Shown here in pieces: positions 9,565 through 18,411 of a stretch of DNA of 62,617 bases; position 1 is the stretch's first letter; the number at the start of each line of letters is the position of its first letter. The notes under the pieces were generated by a model. It saw only the letters and a list, made by a program, of their open reading frames with translations, ran no database searches and was not told the DNA's origin. The stretch comes from Methylacidiphilales bacterium. Its GTDB lineage: Bacteria; Verrucomicrobiota; Verrucomicrobiia; Methylacidiphilales; UBA1321. Location: contig JAJSLK010000079.1 of assembly GCA_021272165.1 (NCBI GenBank), positions 1-62,617 of the forward strand, in the 5' to 3' direction. The position numbers and the translations under genes were made by a program.

Positions 9565-9567
9565 TTT

Positions 9568-10599
9568 TCACCGCGCTTCGGCCCAATACCGTCCCACGAT
9601 TTTCTCCAGCGCATCCAGCCACCGCGGATGCTCGTTCAGGCACGGGATGAACGTGAATTCCTCCCCTCCTGCTTCGAGAAAAGTCTCCCGCCCTCGCATC
9701 GCGATCTCCTCCAGCGTCTCCAGGCAATCGGCCACGAACGCCGGACTCATCACCATCAGCCGCTTCACGCCATTCTTCGGCAACCGCACGAGCTCTTCGT
9801 CCGTATAGGGCCTCAGCCAGGGGTCGCTCCCCAGCCGCGACTGAAATGACACCGAAAATTTTCCCGCGGGAATCTTCGCCTGCTCCACCAGCGCCCGCAC
9901 CGTCGCGAAGCACTGTGCGCGATAACACGTCGCATGCGCCACGCTCGATTTCTCGCAGCAATCAGCCGAGCAAAGACAATGCGTCCCCGTCGGGTCCGAC
10001 TTCCGCAAATGCCGCTCCGGCAATCCGTGAAACGTGAAAAGCACGTGATCATAATTCTTCTGCAAACCGTCCACCGCGCTCGCCGCCAGCGCCGCGATAT
10101 ATTCCGGGTCGTTATAAAACGGCGCCGCAATCCGCAGCCGCATTCCCGGCGCCACCTGCGCGGCCAATTCCTTCGCCCGCACCACCGCCGTCTCGAAACT
10201 CGACATCGCGAACTGCGGAAAAAGTGGAAATACCAGCAGGTCCTCAACTCCCTTTGCCCGCAACTGCCGCAACGCCGATTCAATGCCCGGGTTCTGGTAT
10301 CGCATGGCCAGCTCCACCGGCAATTCTTCACCCAGCCGCCGCTGCAACTCCGCCCGGACCTTCCACCCGCTCGCCACCAGCGGCGATCCTTCTTTTGTCC
10401 AGATTTTCGCGTAGGCCGCCACCGATTCGGCCGGGCGCGTCGGCAGGATGCACCGGTTCACCACGTACCATCGGATCGGCCACGGCGTATCCAGCACGCG
10501 CGGGTCCATCAGAAATTCGCGCAGATATTTCCGCACGTCCGGGACCGACGCTGAATCGGGCGAGCCCAAATTAATCAGCAAAACGCCCCGCTTCATCAT
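9568..10599 (-). CDS. hemH: ferrochelatase
   Basis: This 343-residue enzyme inserts Fe(II) into protoporphyrin IX. The start GVLLINLGSPDS, the VLFTFHGLPERHL segment carrying the metal-binding histidine, and the late SPAFVADCLETLEEI segment carrying the catalytic glutamate region are all present. A cysteine-rich stretch (CLCSADCCEKSSVAHATC, roughly residues 210-227) is unusual and could hold an iron-sulfur cluster or simply be lineage-specific. It is the last gene of the - strand heme operon; its ATG overlaps the hemY stop by 3 nt. Confidence 0.93.
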   Translation of the reverse strand: MMKRGVLLINLGSPDSASVPDVRKYLREFLMDPRVLDTPWPIRWYVVNRCILPTRPAESVAAYAKIWTKEGSPLVASGWKVRAELQRRLGEELPVELAMRYQNPGIESALRQLRAKGVEDLLVFPLFPQFAMSSFETAVVRAKELAAQVAPGMRLRIAAPFYNDPEYIAALAASAVDGLQKNYDHVLFTFHGLPERHLRKSDPTGTHCLCSADCCEKSSVAHATCYRAQCFATVRALVEQAKIPAGKFSVSFQSRLGSDPWLRPYTDEELVRLPKNGVKRLMVMSPAFVADCLETLEEIAMRGRETFLEAGGEEFTFIPCLNEHPRWLDALEKIVGRYWAEAR

Positions 10600-11999
10600 G
10601 ACGTCACCGTCTGGGATAAATGATCCGGAGTCCCCACGGCAAGAAACTGTGCGATCCGCCCCGCCACATCATGCCCCGACACGATGCAGTTCCCCGCCGA
10701 AATCCCGTCGCGAAAACTTCCCGCGAAATAAAGTCCGGCAAAGCGTTTTTCCATCCCGTTCATGAAATCGACAAATTTTTTGTGCCCCACGTTGTACTGC
10801 GGAATGGCCCGCCGAAACAGCCAGCAATGCCGATAGGTCGGCACGCCTCGCACGCCCAGCACGCGCCGCAAATCCTCCACCACCAACTCCATCAGTTTCT
10901 CCTCCGGCTCCAGCGCCAACTCCGGTTGCCGGCAACCGCCCACGAAAGTCGTCAGCAAGACATGCCCCTCCGGCGCGCGATTCGCGAAAATCGACGACGA
11001 AAACGTTGTCCCCAAAATCTTCATCCCTTCCGCCTTCGGCACCAGGAAACCGAAGCCCCGCAGAGGATCGGCCACGTCCTCCCGCCGGAATCCCAGCGCC
11101 ACCCGGGCCACCGGTGGATGCGCCATTTCTCCCAGGATCGAAAAATCGACTCCCTCCATCTTCATTTCCGCGATTTTGTGCGCCGGCGCCGTCAGAAGCA
11201 CCGCCGAATGCCGGTGCGTTTCCTCTCCGGTGCGGGATCGGCTCGTCACCACCCATTCCCCCTCCTCGCACCGCAGCCCTGTCACTCCCGTATCCAGCCG
11301 CACCGCCTCCCGCAATTCCGTTTCCAGCGCATCGACCAGCACCTGCAGGCCTTCATCAAACGAAATTTTCTTCGCCTGCGTCCTCGGCACCTCGCCGCTT
11401 TTCCTTCGTTCCCGCGCTCCCAGGATCGCGCCCCGGATCACCGATCCATATTTCTTCTCCAGCGCCTTCAACTTCGGGAACGCATACTGCACCGACAACT
11501 CCTCCGACGTCCCGGCGTAAACCCCGGTCACAAACGGATTAATCGCGTAATCGAGGAACTCCTGCCCGAACCGCCGCCGCACAAAATCGGCCAGCGACTC
11601 GTCTTCATCCTCCGCTTGGTTCCTCAAAAAAAATTCCCGCGCGATTCTCACCTTCGCGGCGGCGGAAAGAAGCGGCGAAAAGGCAAAACTAACCGGCGAT
11701 TGCGGCAAGGCTCTCATCCTTCCGCCCCGCACGATGTAATTTCGGTTCATTGCCGGATTCGATTCCCAACGCCGTTCTTTTAATCCCAAATCGTCGATCA
11801 GGGCCCCGATCTTCGGCGATGTCTCCAAAATTGTGTTCGGTCCAAACTCGGAAAGATACCCCTCCTCGCGGATCGACTGCATCGGCCCACCCACCCGGCC
11901 GCCCGCCTCGTAAACCATTACCGGCACATGGTTCCGGGTCAGGCGATAGGCCGCCGTCAGCCCGGTGATTCCTCCGCCAATGATCGCCACCGGGTTCAT
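10596..11999 (-). CDS. hemY: protoporphyrinogen oxidase (FAD-dependent)
   Basis: This 467-residue flavoprotein has an N-terminal dinucleotide-binding fold AIIGGGITGLTAAYRL followed by YEAGGRVGG. The C-terminal FAD-contact region contains GLYFAGSFRDGIS. It oxidises protoporphyrinogen IX to protoporphyrin IX, using oxygen in the HemY family, and is usually membrane-associated. It is paired with an oxygen-independent HemN, so the pathway mixes an O2-dependent and an O2-independent step. It overlaps hemN upstream and hemH downstream in ATGA-type junctions. Confidence 0.92.
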   Translation of the reverse strand: MNPVAIIGGGITGLTAAYRLTRNHVPVMVYEAGGRVGGPMQSIREEGYLSEFGPNTILETSPKIGALIDDLGLKERRWESNPAMNRNYIVRGGRMRALPQSPVSFAFSPLLSAAAKVRIAREFFLRNQAEDEDESLADFVRRRFGQEFLDYAINPFVTGVYAGTSEELSVQYAFPKLKALEKKYGSVIRGAILGARERRKSGEVPRTQAKKISFDEGLQVLVDALETELREAVRLDTGVTGLRCEEGEWVVTSRSRTGEETHRHSAVLLTAPAHKIAEMKMEGVDFSILGEMAHPPVARVALGFRREDVADPLRGFGFLVPKAEGMKILGTTFSSSIFANRAPEGHVLLTTFVGGCRQPELALEPEEKLMELVVEDLRRVLGVRGVPTYRHCWLFRRAIPQYNVGHKKFVDFMNGMEKRFAGLYFAGSFRDGISAGNCIVSGHDVAGRIAQFLAVGTPDHLSQTVTS

Positions 12000-13360
12000 A
12001 TCGACTTCGAGAACGCCGCTTCCTTCCGCTGCGCCTGATAGGCATCGAACCGCACCGCGATGTTCCGGATCAGCAACCGCCCCAGTTCCGTTACCACCAG
12101 CTTCCCCTCATCCCGCGTAATCAATCCATCCGCCTCCAGATCAGAAAGCGACTCCAGTTCCTTCGCGAAATGGCTCCGGAAATCAAGGCCCAGGCTCTTC
12201 GACAGTGCGGCGAAATCAAGTCCCATGTCGCACATCAGCCGCATGATCACCTGCCGCCGGATCTTGTCCTCTTCGGTTAAAAAATAACCGCGCATAATCG
12301 GCGACCGGCCGGCGTCCAATGCCTCGTAATATTTCGGCAGCTCTTTTTCATTCTGCCAGTAGGCATCGCACGATTGCGAAATCGACGACATCCCGAACGC
12401 ATAAATATCGGCGTCGCCCCGCGTGCTATAGCCCTGGAAATTCCGTTGCAGGCTCTTGTTCTGCTGCGCTACCGCCAGCTCATCGTCCACTCGCGCAAAA
12501 TGGTCCATCCCGATGTAGACATAGCCCGCCGCGGTCAGCCGCTCGATCGTCAGCTTCAACATCTCCAGCTTCATCTCCGGCGCCGGCAGTATTTTCAAAA
12601 TATTCTGCGCCGGTTTCAGCCACGGGACGTGAGCGTAATTGAACACCGCAAACCGTTCCGGCGCCAGCGCCAGCACTTCCTCCAGCGTCCGCGCAAATGA
12701 ATCCGCCGTCTGGTGCGGCAGCCCGTAAATCAGATCGATATTGATCGAAACAAATCCCCGCTCCCGAAGCCATTCGATCGTTCTCTCTGTCTCCTCGCGC
12801 GATTGAATTCGATGCACCGCCTTCTGCACCAGCGCATTGACATCCTGCACGCCCAGCGAGGCCCGGTTGAAACCTGCTTCCCGCAACGCCGCCACATGCT
12901 CCCGCGTCACGTGGCGCGGATCGATTTCCACCCCCGCCTCCATGTCCTTCGCCGCCGTAAAGCGCGACCAGATCATTTCCCCCAGCCGCCGCAGTTCGTC
13001 CGGCTTCAGAAACGTCGGCGTTCCACCGCCGAAATGAAGCTGCGTCACCTTCCGCCCGCGGTTCAGCATTCCCGCCATCAGCGCGATCTCCCGCTCGATA
13101 TAATCGAGATACCGCGCGCTCGCCTCCTGCTGCGTCGTGATCACCGTCGTGCAGCCGCAAAACCAGCAAAGCGACTGGCAGAACGGCAGGTGAAAATAGA
13201 GCGAAAGATCACGTCGCGATTCCGCGTCCACCCGCACCCGTTCCAGCACCGCCTTCGCCGCAATCTCCCCGAACTTCGTCGCCGGCGGATACGACGTGTA
13301 GCGCGGCGCCGGCACGTTGTACTTCCGGATCAGGTCAAGGTCGACATGAAGCGTCTTCAT
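11996..13360 (-). CDS. hemN: oxygen-independent coproporphyrinogen III dehydrogenase (radical SAM)
   Basis: I start at the ATG 13358-13360 (454 residues) because it overlaps the hemE stop as ATGA and the product then begins in the family-typical way (MKTLHVDLDLIRKYNVPAPR). The radical-SAM cluster motif is FCQSLCWFCGC, i.e. C-x3-C-x2-C plus the extra HemN cysteine. It is followed by LHFGGGTPTFL. The SSISQSCDAYWQNEK region fits HemN proper rather than the HemW family. It decarboxylates coproporphyrinogen III to protoporphyrinogen IX without oxygen. Confidence 0.93.
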   Translation of the reverse strand: MKTLHVDLDLIRKYNVPAPRYTSYPPATKFGEIAAKAVLERVRVDAESRRDLSLYFHLPFCQSLCWFCGCTTVITTQQEASARYLDYIEREIALMAGMLNRGRKVTQLHFGGGTPTFLKPDELRRLGEMIWSRFTAAKDMEAGVEIDPRHVTREHVAALREAGFNRASLGVQDVNALVQKAVHRIQSREETERTIEWLRERGFVSINIDLIYGLPHQTADSFARTLEEVLALAPERFAVFNYAHVPWLKPAQNILKILPAPEMKLEMLKLTIERLTAAGYVYIGMDHFARVDDELAVAQQNKSLQRNFQGYSTRGDADIYAFGMSSISQSCDAYWQNEKELPKYYEALDAGRSPIMRGYFLTEEDKIRRQVIMRLMCDMGLDFAALSKSLGLDFRSHFAKELESLSDLEADGLITRDEGKLVVTELGRLLIRNIAVRFDAYQAQRKEAAFSKSI

Positions 13361-14442
13361 GAAAAATTCCGCACGGCCGACACCAGCGCCTCGATGCATT
13401 CCAGCTTCGCCTCCGGCGGCACGCCATGCCCCAGGTTGAAAATATGCCCCGGTTGCCCCTTCATTTCCCGCAAAATCCGCATCGTTTCCACTGATACTTT
13501 CTCCGGCGTTGTCTCCAAAAGCGCCGGGTCCAGGTTCCCCTGCACGCCCACATTCGCGGGCAACTTCGCCCGCACCTCTGCCAGCGACTGCATCCAGTCA
13601 ACGCTCAGCACCTTCGCTCCAAGCCCGGCCAGCGAGTTCCAACTCGCCGCCGCGCCCTTCGCAAAAAGAATCACCGGCACCTTATGGCCCAATGATGAAA
13701 TGATTTCCCGAATCCATCGGCCCGACGCTGCTTCAAAATCGTCAGCGGCCAGTGTTCCGCCCAGGCTGTCGAAAATCTGTACCGCGTCTGCGCCTGCCTC
13801 GATCTGCAGCTTCAGCAGGTCAATCACCGCTTGCGTCAACTTCTTCATCAGCGCCTCGAAAAGCTGCGGCTCCTCGCGAAAAAGCGCTTTTGCCTGCGTA
13901 AATTCCGACACGCTCGCCCCCTCCGTCATGTAATTCGCCAGCGTCCAGGGCGAACCCGCGAACCCTAGCATCGCCGTCCGCCCTGCCAGCGACGCCTTCG
14001 CCAGCCGCAATGCTTCCGCGACATAGTGCAGCTTTTTTCTCACCAACCCTTCATCGAGCCGCCGCACGTCTTCTGCCGTCCTTACCGCGAACTCCATCTC
14101 GATCCCGCCGCCGTCCCGAAACCGGTAGGCCTGCCCCATTGCCTCCGGAATCACCAGGATATCGCTGAACAAAACCGCCGCGTCAAAATCAAACCGCCGG
14201 ATCGGCTGCAAGGTCACCTCCGCCGCCAGTTCCGGCGTCCGCACCATGTCGACGAATGAATACTTCTCCTTCAGGGCGCGATATTCCGGCAGCGCACGCC
14301 CCGCCTGGCGCATCAACCAGACCGGAACCCGGTCCACGGGGGAACAGAGGCATGCCGCCAGGAATCGATCTCGGTTTGTAATAGGAGGTGGTAAAATAAG
14401 CGGCTCACGCCACGCGCCGCCGGTGAGTTGCGCCCGGATCAC
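13357..14442 (-). CDS. hemE: uroporphyrinogen decarboxylase
   Basis: This is about 361 residues from a GTG at 14440-14442. Homology is recognisable only from residue ~24 (NRDRFLAACLCSPVDRVPVW), and no good in-frame ATG is seen nearer, so the true start is uncertain. The active-site loop WLMRQAGRALPEYR, the LFSDILVIPEAMG segment and the C-terminal FNLGHGVPPEA are diagnostic. It converts uroporphyrinogen III to coproporphyrinogen III. It is the first gene of the hemE-N-Y-H operon, which is divergent from pstS across 340 nt. Confidence 0.93.
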   Translation of the reverse strand: MIRAQLTGGAWREPLILPPPITNRDRFLAACLCSPVDRVPVWLMRQAGRALPEYRALKEKYSFVDMVRTPELAAEVTLQPIRRFDFDAAVLFSDILVIPEAMGQAYRFRDGGGIEMEFAVRTAEDVRRLDEGLVRKKLHYVAEALRLAKASLAGRTAMLGFAGSPWTLANYMTEGASVSEFTQAKALFREEPQLFEALMKKLTQAVIDLLKLQIEAGADAVQIFDSLGGTLAADDFEAASGRWIREIISSLGHKVPVILFAKGAAASWNSLAGLGAKVLSVDWMQSLAEVRAKLPANVGVQGNLDPALLETTPEKVSVETMRILREMKGQPGHIFNLGHGVPPEAKLECIEALVSAVRNFS

Positions 14443-14713
14443 GCCTGAACTCAGTTCCGGCCCGGGTGGGCCCCAATCTAGTTTTTGCTCCTCTTTTTGT
14501 CCAGTTGCCGTCTTAACACCCCTTAGACATTGGATGCCCCTATTTGGAAGCTTTCAGATAGAATCCAGCGCTGTTTTCACCAGCCAGGCATATTCCCCCC
14601 CTCTCCAGCCAAAAATCCACTTAACTCACTATCGTTACAACATAAAATTCTGAATCTTCCTCTCCCTCCCATCTTCTCCTGATCCAGTTCTTCTTCCTCT
14701 CAAAACCTTCAAT

Positions 14714-14731
14714 TGTTACGATCCGGTGACA
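14714..14731 (+). promoter_or_regulatory. possible Pho-box-like direct repeat upstream of pstS
   Basis: The hemE-pstS gap (14443-14782) is AT-richer than its surroundings. Within it TGTTACG, 4 nt, GGTGACA form a degenerate 7-4-7 direct repeat about 50 nt before the pstS start. This resembles the PhoB half-site arrangement (CTGTCAT-like heptamers every 11 bp). The match is weak, and no phoB or phoR is in the window. No other feature is apparent in this gap. Confidence 0.3.
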
Positions 14732-14782
14732 TTCGCGCGGTACCCTTGATTATTGCAATATGACTAGGCTAACGATGAAAAT

Positions 14783-15817
14783 ATGACCTCATTATCCCGT
14801 CGACTGAATCGAATCGTTCTTTCCGCCTTGGCGGTGGCCGTGCTCGGCGCGACCGTCGCTCAGGCCGATCCCATCACCCTCAACGCCTCGGGCGCCACCT
14901 TCCCGGCCCCGCTCTATGGCCGTTGGTTCCAGGAGTACAACAAGCTCCATCCCGATGTGCGCGTTAATTACCAGGGCGTCGGCAGCGGCTCGGGCATCAA
15001 GTCCTTCACCGCCGGCCTGACCGATTTCGGCGCCAGCGATGCCGCCATGTCCGATACCGAAATCGCCGCCGTCAAGGATGGAGGCGTCGTCCTTCTCCCC
15101 ATGACCGCCGGCAGCATCGTCCTCTGCTATAATGTCCCAGGCGTAACCGACTCCATCAAGCTCCCCCGCGACGTCTATCCCGCGATCTTCCTCGGCCAGA
15201 TCACCAAGTGGAATGATCCCAAGATCACCGCCGCCAATCCCGGCGTCACCCTGCCTGATCTCCCGATCACCGTCGCCTATCGCGCCGACGGCAGCGGCAC
15301 CACCTATAACTTCACCAATCACCTCGCGGCCATCAGCCCCGACTTCAAGACCAAGGTCGGCGGCGGCAAGCTCGTCAAGTGGCCCGCCGGCGTCGGCGGC
15401 AAGGGCAACGAAGGCGTCACCGCCCTCATCAAGCAAACCGCTGGCACCATCGGCTATGTCGAATACGGTTATGCCATGAAGACCCACCTCCCCATGGCCA
15501 CCCTTCAGAACCAGGCCGGCAAGTTCGTCGCGCCCACGGCCGATTCCGGATCCACCGCCCTCGCGCAGGTCACCCTGCCCGATAACCTCCGAGCCTTCAT
15601 CACCGATCCCGCCGGCGATGGCTCTTATCCCATCGTCACCTTCACCTGGTGGCTCTGCCATACCACCTACACCAAGCCCGGTGCTGCTGACACTATCAAG
15701 GCGCTCGCCAACTGGGCACTGACCGATGGCCAAAAGCTCGCTCCCGACCTCGGTTATCTGCCTCTCCCGGCGCCTGTCGTCGCGAAGGTTCAGGGCGCCG
15801 TCAATACGATCAAGTAA
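14783..15817 (+). CDS. pstS: phosphate ABC transporter, periplasmic phosphate-binding protein
   Basis: This 344-residue protein has a Sec signal peptide (LSALAVAVLGATVAQA, cleaved near residue 28) and no lipobox, so it should be freely periplasmic. The mature start LNASGATFPAPLYGRWF and the phosphate-binding loops YQGVGSGSGIKSF, FGASDAAMSD and YRADGSGTTYNFT are hallmarks of PstS. It captures orthophosphate for the PstCA channel. It is followed 3 nt later by pstC. Confidence 0.95.
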   Translation: MTSLSRRLNRIVLSALAVAVLGATVAQADPITLNASGATFPAPLYGRWFQEYNKLHPDVRVNYQGVGSGSGIKSFTAGLTDFGASDAAMSDTEIAAVKDGGVVLLPMTAGSIVLCYNVPGVTDSIKLPRDVYPAIFLGQITKWNDPKITAANPGVTLPDLPITVAYRADGSGTTYNFTNHLAAISPDFKTKVGGGKLVKWPAGVGGKGNEGVTALIKQTAGTIGYVEYGYAMKTHLPMATLQNQAGKFVAPTADSGSTALAQVTLPDNLRAFITDPAGDGSYPIVTFTWWLCHTTYTKPGAADTIKALANWALTDGQKLAPDLGYLPLPAPVVAKVQGAVNTIK

Positions 15818-15820
15818 TTC

Positions 15821-16798
15821 ATGTCAGCTGAAGCCGAATCCCAGTCCGGCGCAGGAACCATGTGGGTCGCCAACAAGCGGGCCCGCCTTTCCCGGCGCTT
15901 TGACACCCTCTTCTCCTGGGCCACTTTCCTGGCCGGCTGGGGTACGGTTGCGCTCCTCGCCTGGATCGCACTTGAAGTCGGTTACGCCTCGCTTCCCGCC
16001 TTCAAACAATTCGGCTTCGGTTTCCTCATCGGCACCGATTGGGACCCCGTCGACGACCATTACGGCGCGCTCCCCCTCATTTACGGCACTCTGGTCAGCG
16101 CCGCGCTGGCCCTTGTCCTCTCCATGCCACTCGGCGTCGCCATCGCCATCTTCCTGACCGAGGATTATCTCCCACCCAAAGTCCGCGGCTTCTTCAAGTT
16201 TCTCGTTGAACTCCTCGCCGCCATCCCCAGCGTCATCTATGGCCTCTGGGGCATCTACGTCGTCATCCCCATCACCACTCCCCTTGGCAACTGGCTCAAC
16301 GCCCACTTCGGCTGGATCCCCCTCTTCTCCACCCCCTCCTCCGGCCCCGGCTTTTTTCCCGCCTCCTTCGTCCTCGCCATCATGATCCTCCCCACCGTCG
16401 CCGCTCTCTCCGGCGCCGCGCTCAAGGCCACTCCACTCGCGCTGAAGGAAGGCGCTGCGGCTCTCGGGGCCACTCGCTGGGACGTCATCCTCCAAATCTC
16501 TCTCCCCATTGCCGCCAGCGGTATTTTCGGCGCTGCCGTCCTTGCCCTGGGCCGAGCCATGGGCGAAACCATGGCCCTCGCCATGCTCATCGGTAACAAC
16601 AACCAGATTAACCCCTCGCTCTTCGCCTCGGCCAACACTATCGCTTCCCTCCTTGCCAACAGCTTTGGCGAGGCCACCGGCCTCCAGGTCGCCGCGCTCA
16701 TGTACCTTTCCTTCATCCTCATGGCCCTCACCCTCGGCATCAACGCCATTGCCGAAGTCATCCTGGAGCGCACGGGCGGCAACATCCGCCACATCTGA
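15821..16798 (+). CDS. pstC: phosphate ABC transporter permease PstC
   Basis: This 325-residue integral membrane protein has about six spans. A short cytoplasmic N-terminus precedes the first span. The permease core contains KFLVELLAAIPSVIYGLWG and the ATPase-contact EAA-like loop EGAAALGATRWDVI. MGETMALAMLIGNN is typical of PstC. It forms the translocation channel with PstA. It lies between pstS and pstA with 3- and 2-nt gaps, which implies one transcript. Confidence 0.93.
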   Translation: MSAEAESQSGAGTMWVANKRARLSRRFDTLFSWATFLAGWGTVALLAWIALEVGYASLPAFKQFGFGFLIGTDWDPVDDHYGALPLIYGTLVSAALALVLSMPLGVAIAIFLTEDYLPPKVRGFFKFLVELLAAIPSVIYGLWGIYVVIPITTPLGNWLNAHFGWIPLFSTPSSGPGFFPASFVLAIMILPTVAALSGAALKATPLALKEGAAALGATRWDVILQISLPIAASGIFGAAVLALGRAMGETMALAMLIGNNNQINPSLFASANTIASLLANSFGEATGLQVAALMYLSFILMALTLGINAIAEVILERTGGNIRHI

Positions 16799-16800
16799 CC

Positions 16801-17697
16801 ATGAGCGCCACCCTCACCGTTGATGCCCCTGTCCCCGCCGAACCCCGGCGCATGGATCTCACGCGCAAGCGCCGCTGGCGTTCCATCTTCAGCCGCGGCA
16901 TGGACATCCTCGTCTTTCTTTTCACCTTCGCTGCCATCATCCCTCTCGCCTCCGTTCTCTACATGGTCATCAGCCGCGGGGCTGGCAACTTCCGCTGGTC
17001 CATGCTCTGGGAACTTCCCCCCTCTGCCGGCGAGGATGGCGGTGGTTTCGGCAACGCCTTGGTCGGCACCCTCATCCTTGTCACCATCGGCGCGGTTGCC
17101 AGCGTCCCGATTGGTGTCCTCACCGCGATCTTTCTCACCGAATATTCCCTCGGCTCCAAGAGCGCCCGCATCATTCGCTTCACCGCCAAGATCCTCAGCG
17201 GCGTTCCCTCCATCCTCGCCGGCGTCTTCATCTTCGGCGTCATGGTCGTCGCCACGCAAAAATTTTCCGTCCTTGCCGGCGGTCTTGCTCTTTCGATTCT
17301 GATGCTGCCCATCATCATCCTCGCCACCGAGGAAGCCCTGCTGCGCGTTCCCCGCTTTCTCCGCGAAGCCTCTCTCGCCCTCGGCGCCAACCGCACCCAG
17401 ACCGTCCTTCGCATTACCCTCCCGGCCGCCGGCCCCACCATCATTACCGGCGTCATGCTCGCCGTCGCCCGCGCTGCCGGCGAAACCGCCCCCATCATCT
17501 TCACCGCCCTCTTCACCAACTACTGGATCAGCAGCCTCACCGAGCCCACGGCCAGCATGGCCGTTCTCATCTATAATTTCTCCAGTGTTCCCTACGACAA
17601 CATGGTCAACATGGCCTGGTCGGCGTCGCTCGTCCTCATCGTCATCGTCCTCGTCACCAATATCATCAGCCACCTTGTCGCCAACCGGTCCATGTGA
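16801..17697 (+). CDS. pstA: phosphate ABC transporter permease PstA
   Basis: This 298-residue membrane protein has about six spans. It carries FLTEYSLGSKSARIIRF, ILSGVPSILAGVFIFG and the coupling-loop sequence REASLALGANRTQTV, then AAGETAPIIFTALFTNYW, which marks PstA. It is the second channel subunit. The usual next genes pstB (ATPase) and phoU are absent; pstA ends 13 nt before the convergent araD. The ATPase must therefore be encoded elsewhere. Confidence 0.93.
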   Translation: MSATLTVDAPVPAEPRRMDLTRKRRWRSIFSRGMDILVFLFTFAAIIPLASVLYMVISRGAGNFRWSMLWELPPSAGEDGGGFGNALVGTLILVTIGAVASVPIGVLTAIFLTEYSLGSKSARIIRFTAKILSGVPSILAGVFIFGVMVVATQKFSVLAGGLALSILMLPIIILATEEALLRVPRFLREASLALGANRTQTVLRITLPAAGPTIITGVMLAVARAAGETAPIIFTALFTNYWISSLTEPTASMAVLIYNFSSVPYDNMVNMAWSASLVLIVIVLVTNIISHLVANRSM

Positions 17698-17710
17698 CGC
17701 GGGGCGCCTG

Positions 17711-18406
17711 CTACTTCTGCCCGTAATAAGCCCCCGCGCCGTGCTTGCGCAGGAAATGCTTGTCCAATAGCGCCGTCGACAAAGGCCCCGCCTGGGGATT
17801 GATCTGCATCGTCCGCCACGCCATCTCCGCCACGAGCTCCAGCGCAAACGCGTTCTCCACCGCCTTCAACCCACTCGTCCCCCAGACAAACGGCCCGTGC
17901 CCATGCACCAGCACCGCCGGGATATGCAGCGGGTCCAGTTCCTTGAACCGTTCCACGATCACGTTACCCGTCTCCAGTTCGTATGAGCCCTGGATCTCCT
18001 TCGCCGTCATGGGCCGTGTCACCGGAACTTCCCCGTGAAAATAGTCGGCATGCGTCGTTCCCAAGCATGGAATTGACCTGGCCGCCTGCGCGAACGCCAC
18101 TGCGTACCGCGAATGCGAATGGGCCACGGACCGGATTCCCGCGAAGGCCCGGTAAAGCCGGATGTGCGTCGCCGTATCCGACGACGGCCTGAAATTTCCA
18201 CCCACTTGTTTGCCGCCGAGGTCCAGCAGCACCATATCCTCCGCCTTCAGCTTCTCGTAATCGACCCCGCTCGGCTTGATCGCCACGATTCCCTTAGCCG
18301 CGTCCAGCACGCTCACGTTGCCAAAGGTCAAATCCACCAGCCCATATTTCGGCAGGGCCAGGTTCGCCTCGTAACATTCCTGCTGCAGATCGCGATATTT
18401 GTTCAT
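17711..18406 (-). CDS. araD: L-ribulose-5-phosphate 4-epimerase
   Basis: This 231-residue class II aldolase-fold zinc enzyme has TFGNVSVLD, KPSGVDYEKL, RPSSDTATH, the zinc histidines in SVAHSHS, the TTHADYFHGEVP loop and a late VLVHGHGPFVWG histidine. It converts L-ribulose-5-phosphate to D-xylulose-5-phosphate, the last step of arabinose entry into the pentose phosphate pathway. It is downstream of the isomerase gene with a 5-nt gap and is last in the operon. The length and motif order match the family. Confidence 0.93.
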   Translation of the reverse strand: MNKYRDLQQECYEANLALPKYGLVDLTFGNVSVLDAAKGIVAIKPSGVDYEKLKAEDMVLLDLGGKQVGGNFRPSSDTATHIRLYRAFAGIRSVAHSHSRYAVAFAQAARSIPCLGTTHADYFHGEVPVTRPMTAKEIQGSYELETGNVIVERFKELDPLHIPAVLVHGHGPFVWGTSGLKAVENAFALELVAEMAWRTMQINPQAGPLSTALLDKHFLRKHGAGAYYGQK

Positions 18407-18411
18407 GGAGG

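Noticed and set aside
16255..17847. 530-codon antisense frame across pstC/pstA
   Set aside because: Asp/Glu/Gly-rich shadow of two well supported permease genes.
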